Assembly (NCBI RefSeq): GCF_003122325.1
Contig: NZ_QFBC01000019.1
Span: forward strand, 83,848 to 147,847
Reading direction: 5' to 3'
Length of the DNA: 64,000 nucleotides
Source of the DNA: Rhizobium album
Lineage (GTDB): Bacteria > Pseudomonadota > Alphaproteobacteria > Rhizobiales > Rhizobiaceae
Shown: positions 33,681-43,232 of the stretch, in pieces
Layout of the letters: every line of letters starts with the position of its first letter
How positions within the stretch are numbered: the stretch's first letter is position 1
Notes under the pieces: generated by a model
What the model was told of the DNA's origin: nothing
The model's database searches: none
The model's input: the letters and a program-made list of their open reading frames with translations, nothing else
Position numbers and translations under genes: made by a program

Positions 33681-34892
33681 TCAAGCCCGCTTCGCCTCCT
33701 GCCCGCTTGCGCGAAGCAACGCCATCAGAACGGGACCTAGCGAGAATTCGCCGCGGCGCGCCTTCCCCGTCAGATCCCTCAGATAGCCGCCAGGAGATGA
33801 AATATGGCCCACCCTCTCAAGGATTGCTGCCATCGTGGCGGCGGCATTCTCAGGCCCCATGACCTCGCAAGCGTCCTGGTAGGCTGACGGGCTCACCCCG
33901 AGCATAGATCGCACCACCACGGCGGCGAACATCAGATCGCGCCAGCTCTCGATATTGCCTCCCGGGCCATACATCGCGATCTCCGGGCATGCACGAAGAA
34001 CCATGCCCAATGGGAAAGCCTTTATCGGCTCGATCTTACGTTCAATATCCGGCCTCGGCTTCTCGCCCAGCTCGTTTCTGGAGCTAGGTTCAAGTTCAAT
34101 GATAGATTCGGTATTTGAATTCTGTATGTGCTGCCGGATATCGGCATCATTGGTGTCGGTTTTTTCTGTAATTATCAGGGTTTCCAACTGGTTGATTACT
34201 TCTTCTCGTAACAGCTCGAGTTCCTCCAGCAATCCTTCGAAGGCTTCGGTGGTCTTTGCCGCCCGCAGACGGGCCATGAGGGCGACGTAAAGCGATTCGA
34301 CCGTCTCCCAGTTGCCCGACACCCCGTCCTCGATCGCCGCCGAAAGCAGCTTACGGACGTCTCGTCTCGCGATCGTTATGCGCTCTTTCACAAACTTCAG
34401 ATGCCGCTGGGTCGCCGCGACTTGCTGGGCCAGTAGGGCGAGCTCCTCAGAGCGTGCGAGAAGCGGCGAAAGACTAAAGCCGTATGCTGTCTCAATGGCG
34501 CCGTCAGTTCCTTTCCGGGCATAGCGCTTCCCATTGGGGCTATCACAGCGCTGGATAAGGCCTGCCTCAACGAGATGCGCGAGGTTTTCTCGCAAGGTTG
34601 AACCAGCGATCCCGTTTGCCCGAGCCGTTAGCTGGGCATTCGAGGGAAAGACAATCAGATTGCTCTCGTCACTCAACGACGCCTCTGGGTAAAAAGTCAA
34701 AAGCGCATTGAGAACAGCGAGCGCTCGGTCACGTAGGCCCAGCAGCGAACGTGCATCGCAAGCGTCCCTGAAGATTTTCCACTTGTCTATCTGCTTCCCC
34801 GGTTCGATCTGCGAAGCTCGCATTTGCGATCTGACCAAGGCAAGCGTCATCGGCCGCCGCCCAAAGGGCGTCGTGACATTTCCAACCTGCAT
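33681..34892 (-). CDS. repC: RepC replication initiator
   Basis: 403 residues, the usual RepC length. N-terminal winged-helix region (PFGRRPMTLALVRSQ, then SNAQLTARANGIAGSTLRENL), a long helical middle and a C-terminal domain ending in GYLRDLTGKARRGEF. RepC is the limiting initiator of repABC plasmids and binds an AT-rich origin within its own gene. Expression is held down by the antisense RNA encoded in the repB-repC gap. Third gene of the leftward operon. Confidence 0.95.
   Translation of the reverse strand: MQVGNVTTPFGRRPMTLALVRSQMRASQIEPGKQIDKWKIFRDACDARSLLGLRDRALAVLNALLTFYPEASLSDESNLIVFPSNAQLTARANGIAGSTLRENLAHLVEAGLIQRCDSPNGKRYARKGTDGAIETAYGFSLSPLLARSEELALLAQQVAATQRHLKFVKERITIARRDVRKLLSAAIEDGVSGNWETVESLYVALMARLRAAKTTEAFEGLLEELELLREEVINQLETLIITEKTDTNDADIRQHIQNSNTESIIELEPSSRNELGEKPRPDIERKIEPIKAFPLGMVLRACPEIAMYGPGGNIESWRDLMFAAVVVRSMLGVSPSAYQDACEVMGPENAAATMAAILERVGHISSPGGYLRDLTGKARRGEFSLGPVLMALLRASGQEAKRA
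34080..34215. other. Probable oriV inside repC
   Basis: An AT-rich stretch with runs such as GGTTTTTTCTGTAATTATC stands out within repC. For repABC plasmids the replication origin is known to lie inside repC, in such an AT-rich segment. The borders are approximate. Confidence 0.5.
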
Positions 34893-34951
34893 TTTCCTTC
34901 ACCTTTCAAAAGGCAAAAGAAATTCGCTCACCAAAACGGTGCCAAAGACTC

Positions 34952-35043
34952 TTGACTGCGATTCACGGAAATGCGATTCTCAGGTTGCTTACACCTTTGA
35001 GAGAGGCTTCCATGACGGCAACGTTTGGGGGCCTTTTTCTTTT
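34952..35043 (+). ncRNA. repABC antisense RNA (ctRNA/incA-type)
   Basis: Runs opposite to repABC in the 167-bp repB-repC gap. A promoter is visible: TTGACT (34952-34957), 17 bases, GATTCT (34975-34980). Transcription from about 34987 would end at a terminator: AGGCTTCC (35004-35011) pairing with GGGGGCCT (35027-35034), followed by TTTTCTTTT. Such an RNA represses RepC synthesis and determines incompatibility and copy number in this plasmid family. Its presence is inferred from position, promoter and terminator. Confidence 0.75.
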
Positions 35044-35059
35044 GCTACTGCCTTCCGAT

Positions 35060-36067
35060 TTAGTCCTCTGTTGACGGAGCATTGCTCCGAAATTTGGCGT
35101 AGAGTTCAGGAAGCTTTTCCATCAAGTATGATGCAAAGGCTTCATCCTGCTCTCGATTAATCTGAATTTTGCAGAGCTTTCCCGTCAACGATAGGGTCGC
35201 GATTTCCTTGCCATCAGATGATCTTGCGACAGCCGGGGCTTTCGGCTTTGCCGAGTTACCGACATCGCCCGTCTTCGCAGCCCTCAGCACGACCGAAAAG
35301 CGATCGTCGGAATCCTTGTGAGCGAAGGAATTGTCTTCCGTTGCCTTATGCGCCTTTTTTGCAGCGCCGGCGATCTTGAGGCTCTCGACAAGATCGAGCC
35401 ACCTCGGCCGTCCGATCTTTGGCGCACGCCCGATTGCATCAATCAGCGAACGAGGCACACCGCGAGCGACACTCAGGAGCTTCTGGGCTTCTTGGCGGTC
35501 AACAGACAGAGCGGTCTGGATCAGCGATCGCTGGATGCCGCCGTCCTCGAGCTTCAAGGCAAACATTGCCCGCTCGATGAAAGTCAGGTCTTCGCGCGCC
35601 GAATTCTCCACACCCTGGGCAACGACGAGACGATCGTCATCCAGCTCGCGGACGTAGGCTTTGACCGCAATGCCGAGTTCGGACGCTGCACGCACCCGCC
35701 GGTGACCATAGGCAATCTGATAGCGGCCAGGCGCAGAGGGATGAACCCGCACAAGGATAGGGATTTCTTGTCCATGTTCGCTCAGCGAAGTCTTCAGCGC
35801 TTCGACTGCCGCCAGATCCTGATCGACGAAGCGGTCAGCAAAGGGGGAGGGGTCGAGCAAGCCGGGATCGAGTTCAACGGGCAGGGCGCCACTTGCGACT
35901 TGCTGCTTCAGTTCCTCGTAATCACGTTCAACTTCGGAAAAGGTGTCCTTGAGCGACCGGACCGCACCTGAAGCAACACGCTGTATGGGTTGCCGCGCTT
36001 CATCGGCCGGCGCGTCTTCGGTACCGCCGGCAAAAAGAGAGCGGATTGATTGTGTTCGCTTGCTCAC
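35060..36067 (-). CDS. repB: RepB partition protein (ParB family)
   Basis: 335 residues. ParB-type core: VEALKTSLSEHGQEIPILVR, GRYQIAYGHRRVRAASELG with the CTPase arginine patch (GHRR), then a helix-turn-helix (IQRSLIQTALSVDRQEAQKL). N-terminal MSKRTQSIRSLF is standard for RepB. It binds parS-like palindromes and works with RepA to segregate the plasmid. Middle gene of repABC; 94 bases separate it from repA and hold a parS-like palindrome. Confidence 0.95.
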   Translation of the reverse strand: MSKRTQSIRSLFAGGTEDAPADEARQPIQRVASGAVRSLKDTFSEVERDYEELKQQVASGALPVELDPGLLDPSPFADRFVDQDLAAVEALKTSLSEHGQEIPILVRVHPSAPGRYQIAYGHRRVRAASELGIAVKAYVRELDDDRLVVAQGVENSAREDLTFIERAMFALKLEDGGIQRSLIQTALSVDRQEAQKLLSVARGVPRSLIDAIGRAPKIGRPRWLDLVESLKIAGAAKKAHKATEDNSFAHKDSDDRFSVVLRAAKTGDVGNSAKPKAPAVARSSDGKEIATLSLTGKLCKIQINREQDEAFASYLMEKLPELYAKFRSNAPSTED

Positions 36068-36106
36068 GCAGGGACCTCCCCATCACGGCCGGTCTCATGA
36101 ACCGAG

Positions 36107-36126
36107 ATGTAGTCAGCTGACCACAT
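36107..36126. promoter_or_regulatory. parS-like palindrome between repA and repB
   Basis: A 20-bp near-palindrome, ATGTAGTCAGCTGACCACAT, with one mismatched pair. The core GTAGTCAGCTGAC equals the copy at 33620. RepB-binding sites in the repA-repB gap are known for Ti-type repABC operons. Confidence 0.75.
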
Positions 36127-36161
36127 GTTAAGTGTCTGAATTTTATCGATAGAGGTTGAGA

Positions 36162-37370
36162 TCATCGCTGCCAGACCTCGTTTAGAAGCGCGACAACCTC
36201 CTGGTTGACGGCATTGATCGATTCCATCGCGCGATCGTATGTGGACCGGCCAACGGCACCTCTCGTCAGCTCGTAAAGAGATTGCTTGGTCAGTCCTGCA
36301 TTGGCGATTGCAGTCGATTTCCAAGCGGTCGCAGCCATTACATCCGATCCGAACACATCGCGCATCAATCCGACGATCTCTTGCTCCGGAACATCGCGAG
36401 GATCGTGCCGGGTCACGAGAAAACGCAGGAAGTCGTAATCAAGACGGCCACCGGCCTCCTCGATGACGGATACGAGGTCCGAGGTCATCAGAAGGAACTG
36501 GCTCATTGATGCAACGTCGACCATTTGTGGGTGGACGGTGACGATCATGCCCGTCGCGGCGTTCAGAGCGCCCATGGTTAGAAAGCCCAATTGGGGTGGG
36601 CAATCTACGACGACAACGTCGAAGTCGTCTTCGACCTGGGCGATTGCGCCGGCGACCCTTCTGAAGAACAGATCCTCCGGCCGACCACGATTTTGCAGCA
36701 TGAAGCGCGGGGTTTGATGCTCAAACTCCATGAGCTCGAGATTACCGGGAACGATGCTGATCCCTGTAAAATATGTCGGGCGGATAACGTCCTTCATTGT
36801 GACGCGCTGATCGTCATAACGAATGGCGCCATAGAGGGTGGTGTTTTCGGCGACATCGAACTCGGGCTGATAACCGAACATGGCCGAGAGCGAAGCCTGC
36901 GGATCGAGATCGATCGCCAAAACGCGATAACCCTGCAGCGCAAGCCCTTGAGCTAGATAAAGCGAGGTGGTGGTTTTTGCGGATCCGCCTTTGAAATTGG
37001 CAACCGTAATGACCTGCAGCTTTTCACCATCACGCCGACGTGGAAAAAACCTTGTCGCTTCCTTAGGGCGAGCGCTCGCTAGATACTGCCGCAGCTCGTT
37101 AATTTGCTCGAGCGAATAGGATCGCCGTCCGCCATTTCCAAGATCCGGCGTCGGACCTAGACCGTCGATTGATAGTTGGCGCAGGTAGCCGTCCGAAACG
37201 CCGACGATCTCCGCGACTTCGCCTGACGAGAACGACCGAAGTGTTTTCTGCGCGGTCGGCGGGAATGCGCGTTCGCCAACTGCACGCAAGCGGGCAGACA
37301 GCGCTTCGGCCCGCTGTGTGATATGGGCAGAAGTCGATGCCTTTAGGATGTGCCGGTCGATCACGTTCAC
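36162..37370 (-). CDS. repA: RepA partition ATPase (ParA family)
   Basis: 402 residues. A deviant Walker A, NFKGGSAKTTTS (about 132-143), VLAIDLDPQASLS and VVVDCPPQLG are ParA hallmarks. The N-terminal helix-turn-helix (VAEIVGVSDGYLRQLSIDG) lets it bind its own promoter, so RepA autorepresses the operon and partitions the plasmid with RepB. First gene of leftward repABC, divergent from traI. Confidence 0.95.
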   Translation of the reverse strand: MNVIDRHILKASTSAHITQRAEALSARLRAVGERAFPPTAQKTLRSFSSGEVAEIVGVSDGYLRQLSIDGLGPTPDLGNGGRRSYSLEQINELRQYLASARPKEATRFFPRRRDGEKLQVITVANFKGGSAKTTTSLYLAQGLALQGYRVLAIDLDPQASLSAMFGYQPEFDVAENTTLYGAIRYDDQRVTMKDVIRPTYFTGISIVPGNLELMEFEHQTPRFMLQNRGRPEDLFFRRVAGAIAQVEDDFDVVVVDCPPQLGFLTMGALNAATGMIVTVHPQMVDVASMSQFLLMTSDLVSVIEEAGGRLDYDFLRFLVTRHDPRDVPEQEIVGLMRDVFGSDVMAATAWKSTAIANAGLTKQSLYELTRGAVGRSTYDRAMESINAVNQEVVALLNEVWQR

Positions 37371-37581
37371 ATTAGCCTCTGTTCTCAGACGGTTTATTGG
37401 CGTCAGACGCGCTATTACCGTCTCAAGCTAAGCCACGATTCTAACCATGCCGCAAGAGAAATAGGGTTAACAAGACCTTAACATGCACAAGCTGAGGATA
37501 CTGCTCCCGCTCACATTCAACATTTTATCGAACAATATCAGATTCTTGCGGCTCATCTCGCTCTATCGGGCCATTTGGCCA

Positions 37582-37599
37582 ACTAACACTTTTGCTAGT
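37582..37599. promoter_or_regulatory. Candidate TraR box 1 (repA side)
   Basis: ACTAACACTTTTGCTAGT fits the dyad ACT-N2-CA-N4-TG-N2-AGT perfectly. Identical rule at 57359-57376 and one mismatch at 37662-37679. Its position 212 bases before repA suits activation of repABC. Confidence 0.65.
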
Positions 37600-37661
37600 T
37601 AATGCCGTGGCTTGAGCGGCATCTGGCGCACAAGAAAGTCGAGGCTCAGCTAGAATCACCC

Positions 37662-37679
37662 GCTAACACTTTTGGCAGT
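37662..37679. promoter_or_regulatory. Candidate TraR box 2 (traI side)
   Basis: GCTAACACTTTTGGCAGT fits ACT-N2-CA-N4-TG-N2-AGT with a single mismatch (G for A at position 1). It shares the 12-mer CTAACACTTTTG with box 1, exactly 80 bases away, and lies 62 bases before traI. Confidence 0.6.
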
Positions 37680-37741
37680 AGATCGAACTCCTTAGCCCCG
37701 TCAAACCTCCTTGCGTCACCAACGCAAGGGAGATTTGCTCG

Positions 37742-38368
37742 ATGCGCGTCGTCGCCATCAAGAACCCAAAGAGCGAAACTGAGCACCGCCTCATCCACGA
37801 AATGCACCGGCTCCGCGCCCGCATTTTCCGCGGTCGCCTGGCATGGACAGTTCGTTGCACCTCCGGCCTGGAGATGGACGGCTTCGACAAGCTAAGCCCG
37901 ACATACGTCCTTTGCATTGACCATTCGGACGCAGTGATCGGATGCGCGCGGCTATTGCCGGCGTCTGGCGGGACAATGCTGGAGAAGGTATTCCCCCAAC
38001 TCTTGGAAACGGGACAGCTCCATACGCATCATAGGATGATCGAAAGCTCCCGGTTCTGCGTCGATACAAACGCGGTCGGCGAGCGGGAGCAGGCAGGCCT
38101 GCATTCGGCCACGCTCGCGATGTTCGCCGGTATCGTCGAGTGGAGCGTCGTCAATGGCTATCGGGAAATCGTCACGGCCACAGATGTCAGACTTGAGCGC
38201 ATCCTTCGTCGGGCGGGCTGGCCCCTGAGCCGGCTCGGCTCACCTTCCCAGATCAACGAGACGAAGAGCGTCGCCGGCCTGCTCCCGGCAGACTGGCTGA
38301 GCTTTGATCGACTTCGCCCCAGCACCTATTCCTCAAGTTTCTCACTCCATCACAAGGAAGCGGCCTGA
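37742..38368 (+). CDS. traI: Acyl-homoserine lactone synthase TraI (LuxI family)
   Basis: 208 residues. The invariant LuxI residues are visible: Arg/Phe/Trp in LRARIFRGRLAWTV, Glu/Asp in LEMDGFD, Asp in CIDHSDA, Arg in GCARLLP and Glu/Arg in MIESSRF. It makes the acyl-HSL signal for TraR from SAM and acyl-ACP. The start follows AAGGGAGATTTGCTCG. It heads the mating-pair operon, with two bases to trbB, exactly as in Ti plasmids. Confidence 0.95.
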   Translation: MRVVAIKNPKSETEHRLIHEMHRLRARIFRGRLAWTVRCTSGLEMDGFDKLSPTYVLCIDHSDAVIGCARLLPASGGTMLEKVFPQLLETGQLHTHHRMIESSRFCVDTNAVGEREQAGLHSATLAMFAGIVEWSVVNGYREIVTATDVRLERILRRAGWPLSRLGSPSQINETKSVAGLLPADWLSFDRLRPSTYSSSFSLHHKEAA

Positions 38369-38370
38369 TC

Positions 38371-39342
38371 ATGCTCAGTACCCAAAACCGCTCACTCCCA
38401 CGTCTCGTCAGCAAGCTGCAAAACGCATTGGGAGATCATTTGTGCGTCGCGCTCGAAGACCCGAGCGTCGTCGAGATCATGCTCAATCCGGATGGTCGTC
38501 TGTTCATAGAGCGACTCGGCCACGGCATGGCCGCAGCTGGAGAGATGACCCGCTCCGCCGCTGAAACAGTGATCGGAAGCGTCGCCCATGTTCTGAACTC
38601 GGAAGTCGATGACGATCGGCCGATCGTTTCAGGAGAACTGCCTATCGGCGGGCATCGTTTTGAGGGACTGCTGCCACCGGTAGTTTCTGGACCATCCTTC
38701 ACTATCCGTCGTCGAGCAACACGCCTCATCCCCCTGGATGACTACGTGTCGAGCAAGGTGATGACCGCAAAGCATGCCGAGATCATCCGCAGCGCTATCG
38801 CCTCAAAACTCAACATTCTCGTTGCCGGTGGTACGGGATCGGGCAAGACGACCCTCACCAACGCAATCCTTGCGGAGATCGTATCGAGCTCTCCCGACGA
38901 TCGCCTCGTCATCCTGGAAGACACAGCCGAGATTCAATGCGCAGCGGACAACGCAGTCAGCCTGCACACAAGCGATGCCGTCGACATGTCGCGTCTCCTG
39001 AAGAGCACGATGCGCCTTCGCCCTGATCGTATCATCGTCGGCGAGGTCCGCGATGGTGCAGCGCTCACCATGCTCAAGGCCTGGAACACCGGACACCCCG
39101 GTGGCGTCGCAACGATCCACTCAAACAGCGCCCGCTCCGCACTTCAGCGCCTTGAGCAGCTGACCGCCGAGGCCAGTCACCAGCCGATGCAGGCGGTGAT
39201 CGGCGATGCGGTCGATCTGATCATCTCGATCGAACGAACGGCCAAGGGCCGGCGCATCAGCGAAATCCTTCACGTCACCCGCTTTGCAGGCGGCCAGTAC
39301 CAGACGGAACCCTATGCAGAGGAGAGCCGAGATGCAGCATAA
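38371..39342 (+). CDS. trbB: TrbB, conjugal transfer ATPase (VirB11-like)
   Basis: 323 residues. Walker [11 protein letters not shown] (about 153), Walker B region [12 protein letters not shown], and [13 protein letters not shown] with the His box typical of VirB11/PulE secretion ATPases. Hexameric ATPase at the inner-membrane base of the type IV secretion channel. Confidence 0.95.
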   Translation: MLSTQNRSLPRLVSKLQNALGDHLCVALEDPSVVEIMLNPDGRLFIERLGHGMAAAGEMTRSAAETVIGSVAHVLNSEVDDDRPIVSGELPIGGHRFEGLLPPVVSGPSFTIRRRATRLIPLDDYVSSKVMTAKHAEIIRSAIASKLNILVAGGTGSGKTTLTNAILAEIVSSSPDDRLVILEDTAEIQCAADNAVSLHTSDAVDMSRLLKSTMRLRPDRIIVGEVRDGAALTMLKAWNTGHPGGVATIHSNSARSALQRLEQLTAEASHQPMQAVIGDAVDLIISIERTAKGRRISEILHVTRFAGGQYQTEPYAEESRDAA

Positions 39343-39709
39343 GAGATCACTACTGGCCCTTGCCGTGATGGCTTTCTCGATTATCGCCGCTGCATCGCCA
39401 GCTTTCGCCAGCTCCGGCGGCAGTCTTCCATGGGAAGGGCCGCTCGAGCAGATCCAGGAATCCATCACTGGTCCTGTCGCTGGCTACATCGCGCTGGCAG
39501 CCGTCGCAATCGCCGGCGGTATGCTGATCTTCGGCGGCGAGCTCAACGATTTCGCCCGCAGGCTAATGTATGTCGTACTTGTCGCCGGCATTCTGCTGGG
39601 TGCGACGACAATCGTCGGCCTCTTTGGCGCAACCGGTGCATCGATCGGCGTGCCGGCAGAGCAGTTCACACGGATCGATACGAACGCGGAAGGGCGGGGG
39701 GCGTCATGA
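39332..39709 (+). CDS. trbC: TrbC, prepilin (VirB2-like)
   Basis: 125 residues from the ATG at 39332, overlapping trbB by 11 bases. A long signal sequence ([20 protein letters not shown]) precedes two hydrophobic helices ([20 protein letters not shown] and [19 protein letters not shown]). This is the pilin of the Trb system, which is expected to be processed by the TraF peptidase. Confidence 0.9.
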   Translation: MQHKRSLLALAVMAFSIIAAASPAFASSGGSLPWEGPLEQIQESITGPVAGYIALAAVAIAGGMLIFGGELNDFARRLMYVVLVAGILLGATTIVGLFGATGASIGVPAEQFTRIDTNAEGRGAS

Positions 39710-39990
39710 GCCTCCACCGCAATCGCATCCATCGGGCGCTGTCGCGTCCGAACCTACTGATGGGCGCCGACCGCGAACTGGTGCTGATCACCGGGCTTGC
39801 CGCCGTGATCCTTATCTTCGTCGTGCTGACGATCTATTCGGCGCTCTTCGGTGTGGCTGTCTGGATCGTCATCGTTGGCCTGCTTCGCATGATGGCCAAG
39901 TCCGACCCGCTGATGCGGCAAGTCTATGCCCGTCACATTTCCTACAAGCCCCACTACCGGCCAACGGCCGCACCGTGGCGAAGATACTAG
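39706..39990 (+). CDS. trbD: TrbD (VirB3-like)
   Basis: 94 residues starting within the trbC stop (ATGA). N-terminal [20 protein letters not shown] is typical, with two adjacent membrane helices ([17 protein letters not shown] and [13 protein letters not shown]). Inner-membrane part of the secretion apparatus, working with TrbE. Confidence 0.9.
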   Translation: MSLHRNRIHRALSRPNLLMGADRELVLITGLAAVILIFVVLTIYSALFGVAVWIVIVGLLRMMAKSDPLMRQVYARHISYKPHYRPTAAPWRRY

Positions 39991-40000
39991 AGGAGTCAAA

Positions 40001-42457
40001 ATGGCCGCCCTCAAACGTTTCCGCGCGACCGGTCCCTCATTCGCTGATCTCGTTCCCTATGCTGGCCTGGTCGACAACGGTGTTCTGCTCCTGAAGGACG
40101 GCAGCCTGATGGCCGGCTGGTATTTCGCGGGTCCAGACTCCGAAAGCGCCACCGATCTTGAGCGCAACGAACTGTCCCGGCAGATCAATTCCATTCTGTC
40201 ACGACTGGGGACGGGGTGGATGATCCAAGTCGAGGCGATCCGGGTGCCAACGGTCGAGTATCCCACACCGGACCAGTGCTATTTTCCGGACCCTGTCACC
40301 CGCGCGATCGATGCGGAGCGCCGGGCCCATTTCGGGCGCGAGCAGGGGCATTTCGAGAGCAAGCATGCGATCATTCTGACATACCGGCCACTCGAGTCGA
40401 AGAAGACGGCGCTCAGCAAGTACATCTATTCGGACGAGGAGAGCCGTAAGAAATCCTATGCAGACACTGTCCTGTTCGTGTTCCGCAATGCGATCCGGGA
40501 AATCGAACAATACCTTGCCAACACCCTGTCGATTGCCCGCATGCAGACCCGCGAGGTCCGCGAAAGAGGAGGGGAGCGGGTCGCGCGCTATGACGACCTC
40601 CTGCAGTTCGTGCGATTTTGCATTACGGGGGAGAGCCATCCGGTCCGGCTGCCCGAGGTCCCGATGTATCTCGACTGGCTGGCGACCGCGGAGCTGGAGC
40701 ATGGTCTGACGCCAAAGGTCGAGAGCCGCTTTCTCGCTGTCGTGGCTATCGACGGGCTGCCGGCAGAGAGCTGGCCCGGCATCCTCAACAATCTCGACCT
40801 GATGCCACTGACTTATCGTTGGTCGTCCCGCTTCATTTTCCTCGATGCGGAAGAGGCGCGCCAGAAGCTCGAACGCACACGAAAGAAATGGCAGCAGAAG
40901 GTCCGCCCCTTTTTCGATCAGCTCTTCCAGACGCAAAGCCGATCGGTCGATCAGGATGCCATGACGATGGTCGCCGAGACCGAGGACGCCATCGCCCAGG
41001 CGTCCTCCCAACTTGTTGCCTACGGCTATTACACCCCGGTCGTCGTCCTGTTCGATGAGGACCGCGACGCCCTGCAGGAGAAGGCGGAGGCCATCCGTCG
41101 GCTGGTCCAAGCAGAGGGGTTTGGAGCACGCGTCGAGACCTTGAACGCGACGGATGCGTTTCTCGGCAGCCTGCCGGGAAACTGGTACGCCAATATCCGT
41201 GAGCCACTGATCAATACGAGCAATCTGGCGGACCTCGTTCCGCTGAACTCGGTCTGGTCGGGCAATCCGGTGGCGCCGTGCCCATTCTATCCCCCGAACT
41301 CGCCGCCGTTGATGCAGGTTGCGTCGGGGTCGACGCCGTTTCGCCTGAACCTACATGTCGATGATGTCGGCCACACCCTGATCTTCGGACCGACCGGCTC
41401 GGGCAAGTCGACGCTGCTCGCGCTGATCGCTGCACAATTCCGTCGGTACGAGTTTGCGCAGATCTTCGCCTTCGATAAAGGCAACTCACTCCTCCCGCTG
41501 ACGCTTGCCGCCGCCGGCGATCTTTACGAGATCGGCAATGACCAGAACGGGGAGGGGAGGGCGCTCGCATTCTGCCCGCTGTTCGATCTTTCGACAGATG
41601 GCGATCGGGCCTGGGCGACTGAGTGGATCGAAATGCTCGTTGCCTTGCAGGGCGTCACCATCACGCCCGACCATCGTAATGCGATCTCGCGCCAGATCGG
41701 GCTGATGGCGACAGCGCCCGGAAAGTCGCTCTCGGACTTTGTCAGCGGCGTGCAGATGCGCGAAATCAAGGACGCGCTCCATCATTATACCGTCGATGGT
41801 CCCATGGGTCAGCTTCTCGACGCGGAAGAGGACGGCCTGACGCTTCGAGCGTTCCAGTGCTTCGAGATCGAGCAGTTGATGAACATGGGCGAGCGCAATC
41901 TTGTGCCGGTCCTCACCTATCTCTTCCACCGGATCGAGAAGCGGCTAGATGGGTCCCCGAGCCTCATCCTCCTCGACGAAGCCTGGCTGATGCTCGGTCA
42001 CCCGGTGTTTCGCGACAAGATCAGGGAATGGCTGAAGGTGCTCCGTAAGGCCAATTGCGCTGTCGTACTCGCGACCCAATCGATCTCCGACGCCGAGCGT
42101 TCGGGCATCATCGACGTGCTGAAAGAATCCTGCCCGACAAAGATCTGCCTACCGAATGGCGCTGCACGCGAGCCGGGCACGCGCGAGTTTTACGAGCGGA
42201 TCGGGTTCAACGAGCGCCAGATCGAGATCGTCTCGGGCGCCATCCCCAAGCGCGAATATTACGTCGCCACACCAGACGGACGGCGGCTTTTCGACATGTC
42301 GCTCGGACCGGTAGCGCTGAGCTTCGTCGGCGCATCCGGAAAGGAAGACCTGAAGCGGATCCGCGCGCTGAAGGCGGAACACGGCCAGGACTGGCCTACC
42401 CATTGGCTTGAATCGAGAGGAGTTTACGATGCCACGTCACACCTCAACGTCCAGTAA
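40001..42457 (+). CDS. trbE: TrbE, conjugal transfer ATPase (VirB4-like)
   Basis: 818 residues from the ATG at 40001 after GAGGAG. Walker A FGPTGSGKSTLL (about 464), Walker B LILLDEAWLML and the VLATQSISDAE segment are those of VirB4/TrbE ATPases, which power pilus assembly and substrate transfer. The final 29 bases overlap trbJ. Confidence 0.95.
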   Translation: MAALKRFRATGPSFADLVPYAGLVDNGVLLLKDGSLMAGWYFAGPDSESATDLERNELSRQINSILSRLGTGWMIQVEAIRVPTVEYPTPDQCYFPDPVTRAIDAERRAHFGREQGHFESKHAIILTYRPLESKKTALSKYIYSDEESRKKSYADTVLFVFRNAIREIEQYLANTLSIARMQTREVRERGGERVARYDDLLQFVRFCITGESHPVRLPEVPMYLDWLATAELEHGLTPKVESRFLAVVAIDGLPAESWPGILNNLDLMPLTYRWSSRFIFLDAEEARQKLERTRKKWQQKVRPFFDQLFQTQSRSVDQDAMTMVAETEDAIAQASSQLVAYGYYTPVVVLFDEDRDALQEKAEAIRRLVQAEGFGARVETLNATDAFLGSLPGNWYANIREPLINTSNLADLVPLNSVWSGNPVAPCPFYPPNSPPLMQVASGSTPFRLNLHVDDVGHTLIFGPTGSGKSTLLALIAAQFRRYEFAQIFAFDKGNSLLPLTLAAAGDLYEIGNDQNGEGRALAFCPLFDLSTDGDRAWATEWIEMLVALQGVTITPDHRNAISRQIGLMATAPGKSLSDFVSGVQMREIKDALHHYTVDGPMGQLLDAEEDGLTLRAFQCFEIEQLMNMGERNLVPVLTYLFHRIEKRLDGSPSLILLDEAWLMLGHPVFRDKIREWLKVLRKANCAVVLATQSISDAERSGIIDVLKESCPTKICLPNGAAREPGTREFYERIGFNERQIEIVSGAIPKREYYVATPDGRRLFDMSLGPVALSFVGASGKEDLKRIRALKAEHGQDWPTHWLESRGVYDATSHLNVQ

Positions 42458-43232
42458 CTGGATCGTCGCAACAATAACCGCGGCAATCGCGCTCTCACCG
42501 ATTGCGTCAGCCCATGCGGGATCTGCGACGGGCGCTGCCACCGAATGGACGCAGCTTGCCAACAATGCCCAGCTCATCGACCTCCTCAAAAGCTCAGGTC
42601 TGCAGGTCGACAATCAGCTGACCCAGATCACGCAGCTCGCGGAACAGATTCAAAACCAACTGAAGATCTACGAGAATATGCTGCAGAATACGGCGCAGCT
42701 CCCTGACCACATCTGGGGTCAGGTCGAGAGCGATCTCAACCGTCTACGCAGCATTGTCGACCAAGGGCAAAGCATTTCGTTCTCGATGGGCAATGCCGAC
42801 GACGTCCTTCAGCAGCGGTTCAAGAGCTATGCGGACTTGAAAACCAACCTGCCGAACGCCGAGTCTTTCTCGAACACCTACCAGTCCTGGTCGGACACGA
42901 ACCGGGACACGATCGGCAGCACTCTGAAGGCAGCCAGCCTGACAGCGGATCAGTTCGATACCGAGGAGGGCACGATGAGTTCGCTGCGATCGATGTCGGA
43001 GTCGGCCGACGGCCAGATGAAGGCGCTTCAGGTCGGACACCAGATAGCTGCCCAGCAGGTTTCCCAGATGCAGAAGCTGCGCGGCTTGGTTTCCCAGCAG
43101 ATGACGATGATGGGGACCTGGCTGCAGACCGAACAGACGGACAAGGATCTCGCGCAGGCCCGGCGAGAGAAATTCTTTAATGCCGACGTTACCACGATCC
43201 CGAGCGGTCAGAAGATGGAGCCACGCTGGTGA
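42429..43232 (+). CDS. trbJ: TrbJ (VirB5-like, periplasmic)
   Basis: 267 residues with a signal sequence (IVATITAAIALSPIASAHAG). A long helical body (LVDNQLTQITQLAEQIQNQL) follows, typical of TrbJ/VirB5, a minor pilus component. The extreme C-terminus reads REKFF followed after a short gap by GQKMEPRW, nearly the same as the end of TrbK encoded next to it. The trbK start (GTGA) overlaps the stop. Confidence 0.9.
   Translation: MPRHTSTSSNWIVATITAAIALSPIASAHAGSATGAATEWTQLANNAQLIDLLKSSGLQVDNQLTQITQLAEQIQNQLKIYENMLQNTAQLPDHIWGQVESDLNRLRSIVDQGQSISFSMGNADDVLQQRFKSYADLKTNLPNAESFSNTYQSWSDTNRDTIGSTLKAASLTADQFDTEEGTMSSLRSMSESADGQMKALQVGHQIAAQQVSQMQKLRGLVSQQMTMMGTWLQTEQTDKDLAQARREKFFNADVTTIPSGQKMEPRW

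Larger units (their letters stand above)
37371..37741. other. repA/traI divergent promoter region
   Basis: 371 bases with no gene. Near repA an imperfect dyad (AGACGGT at 37387-37393, ACCGTCT at 37417-37423) is a possible RepA operator. Two TraR-box candidates lie at 37582-37599 and 37662-37679. In Ti plasmids this region carries the TraR-controlled promoters of both repABC and traI-trb. Confidence 0.7.
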
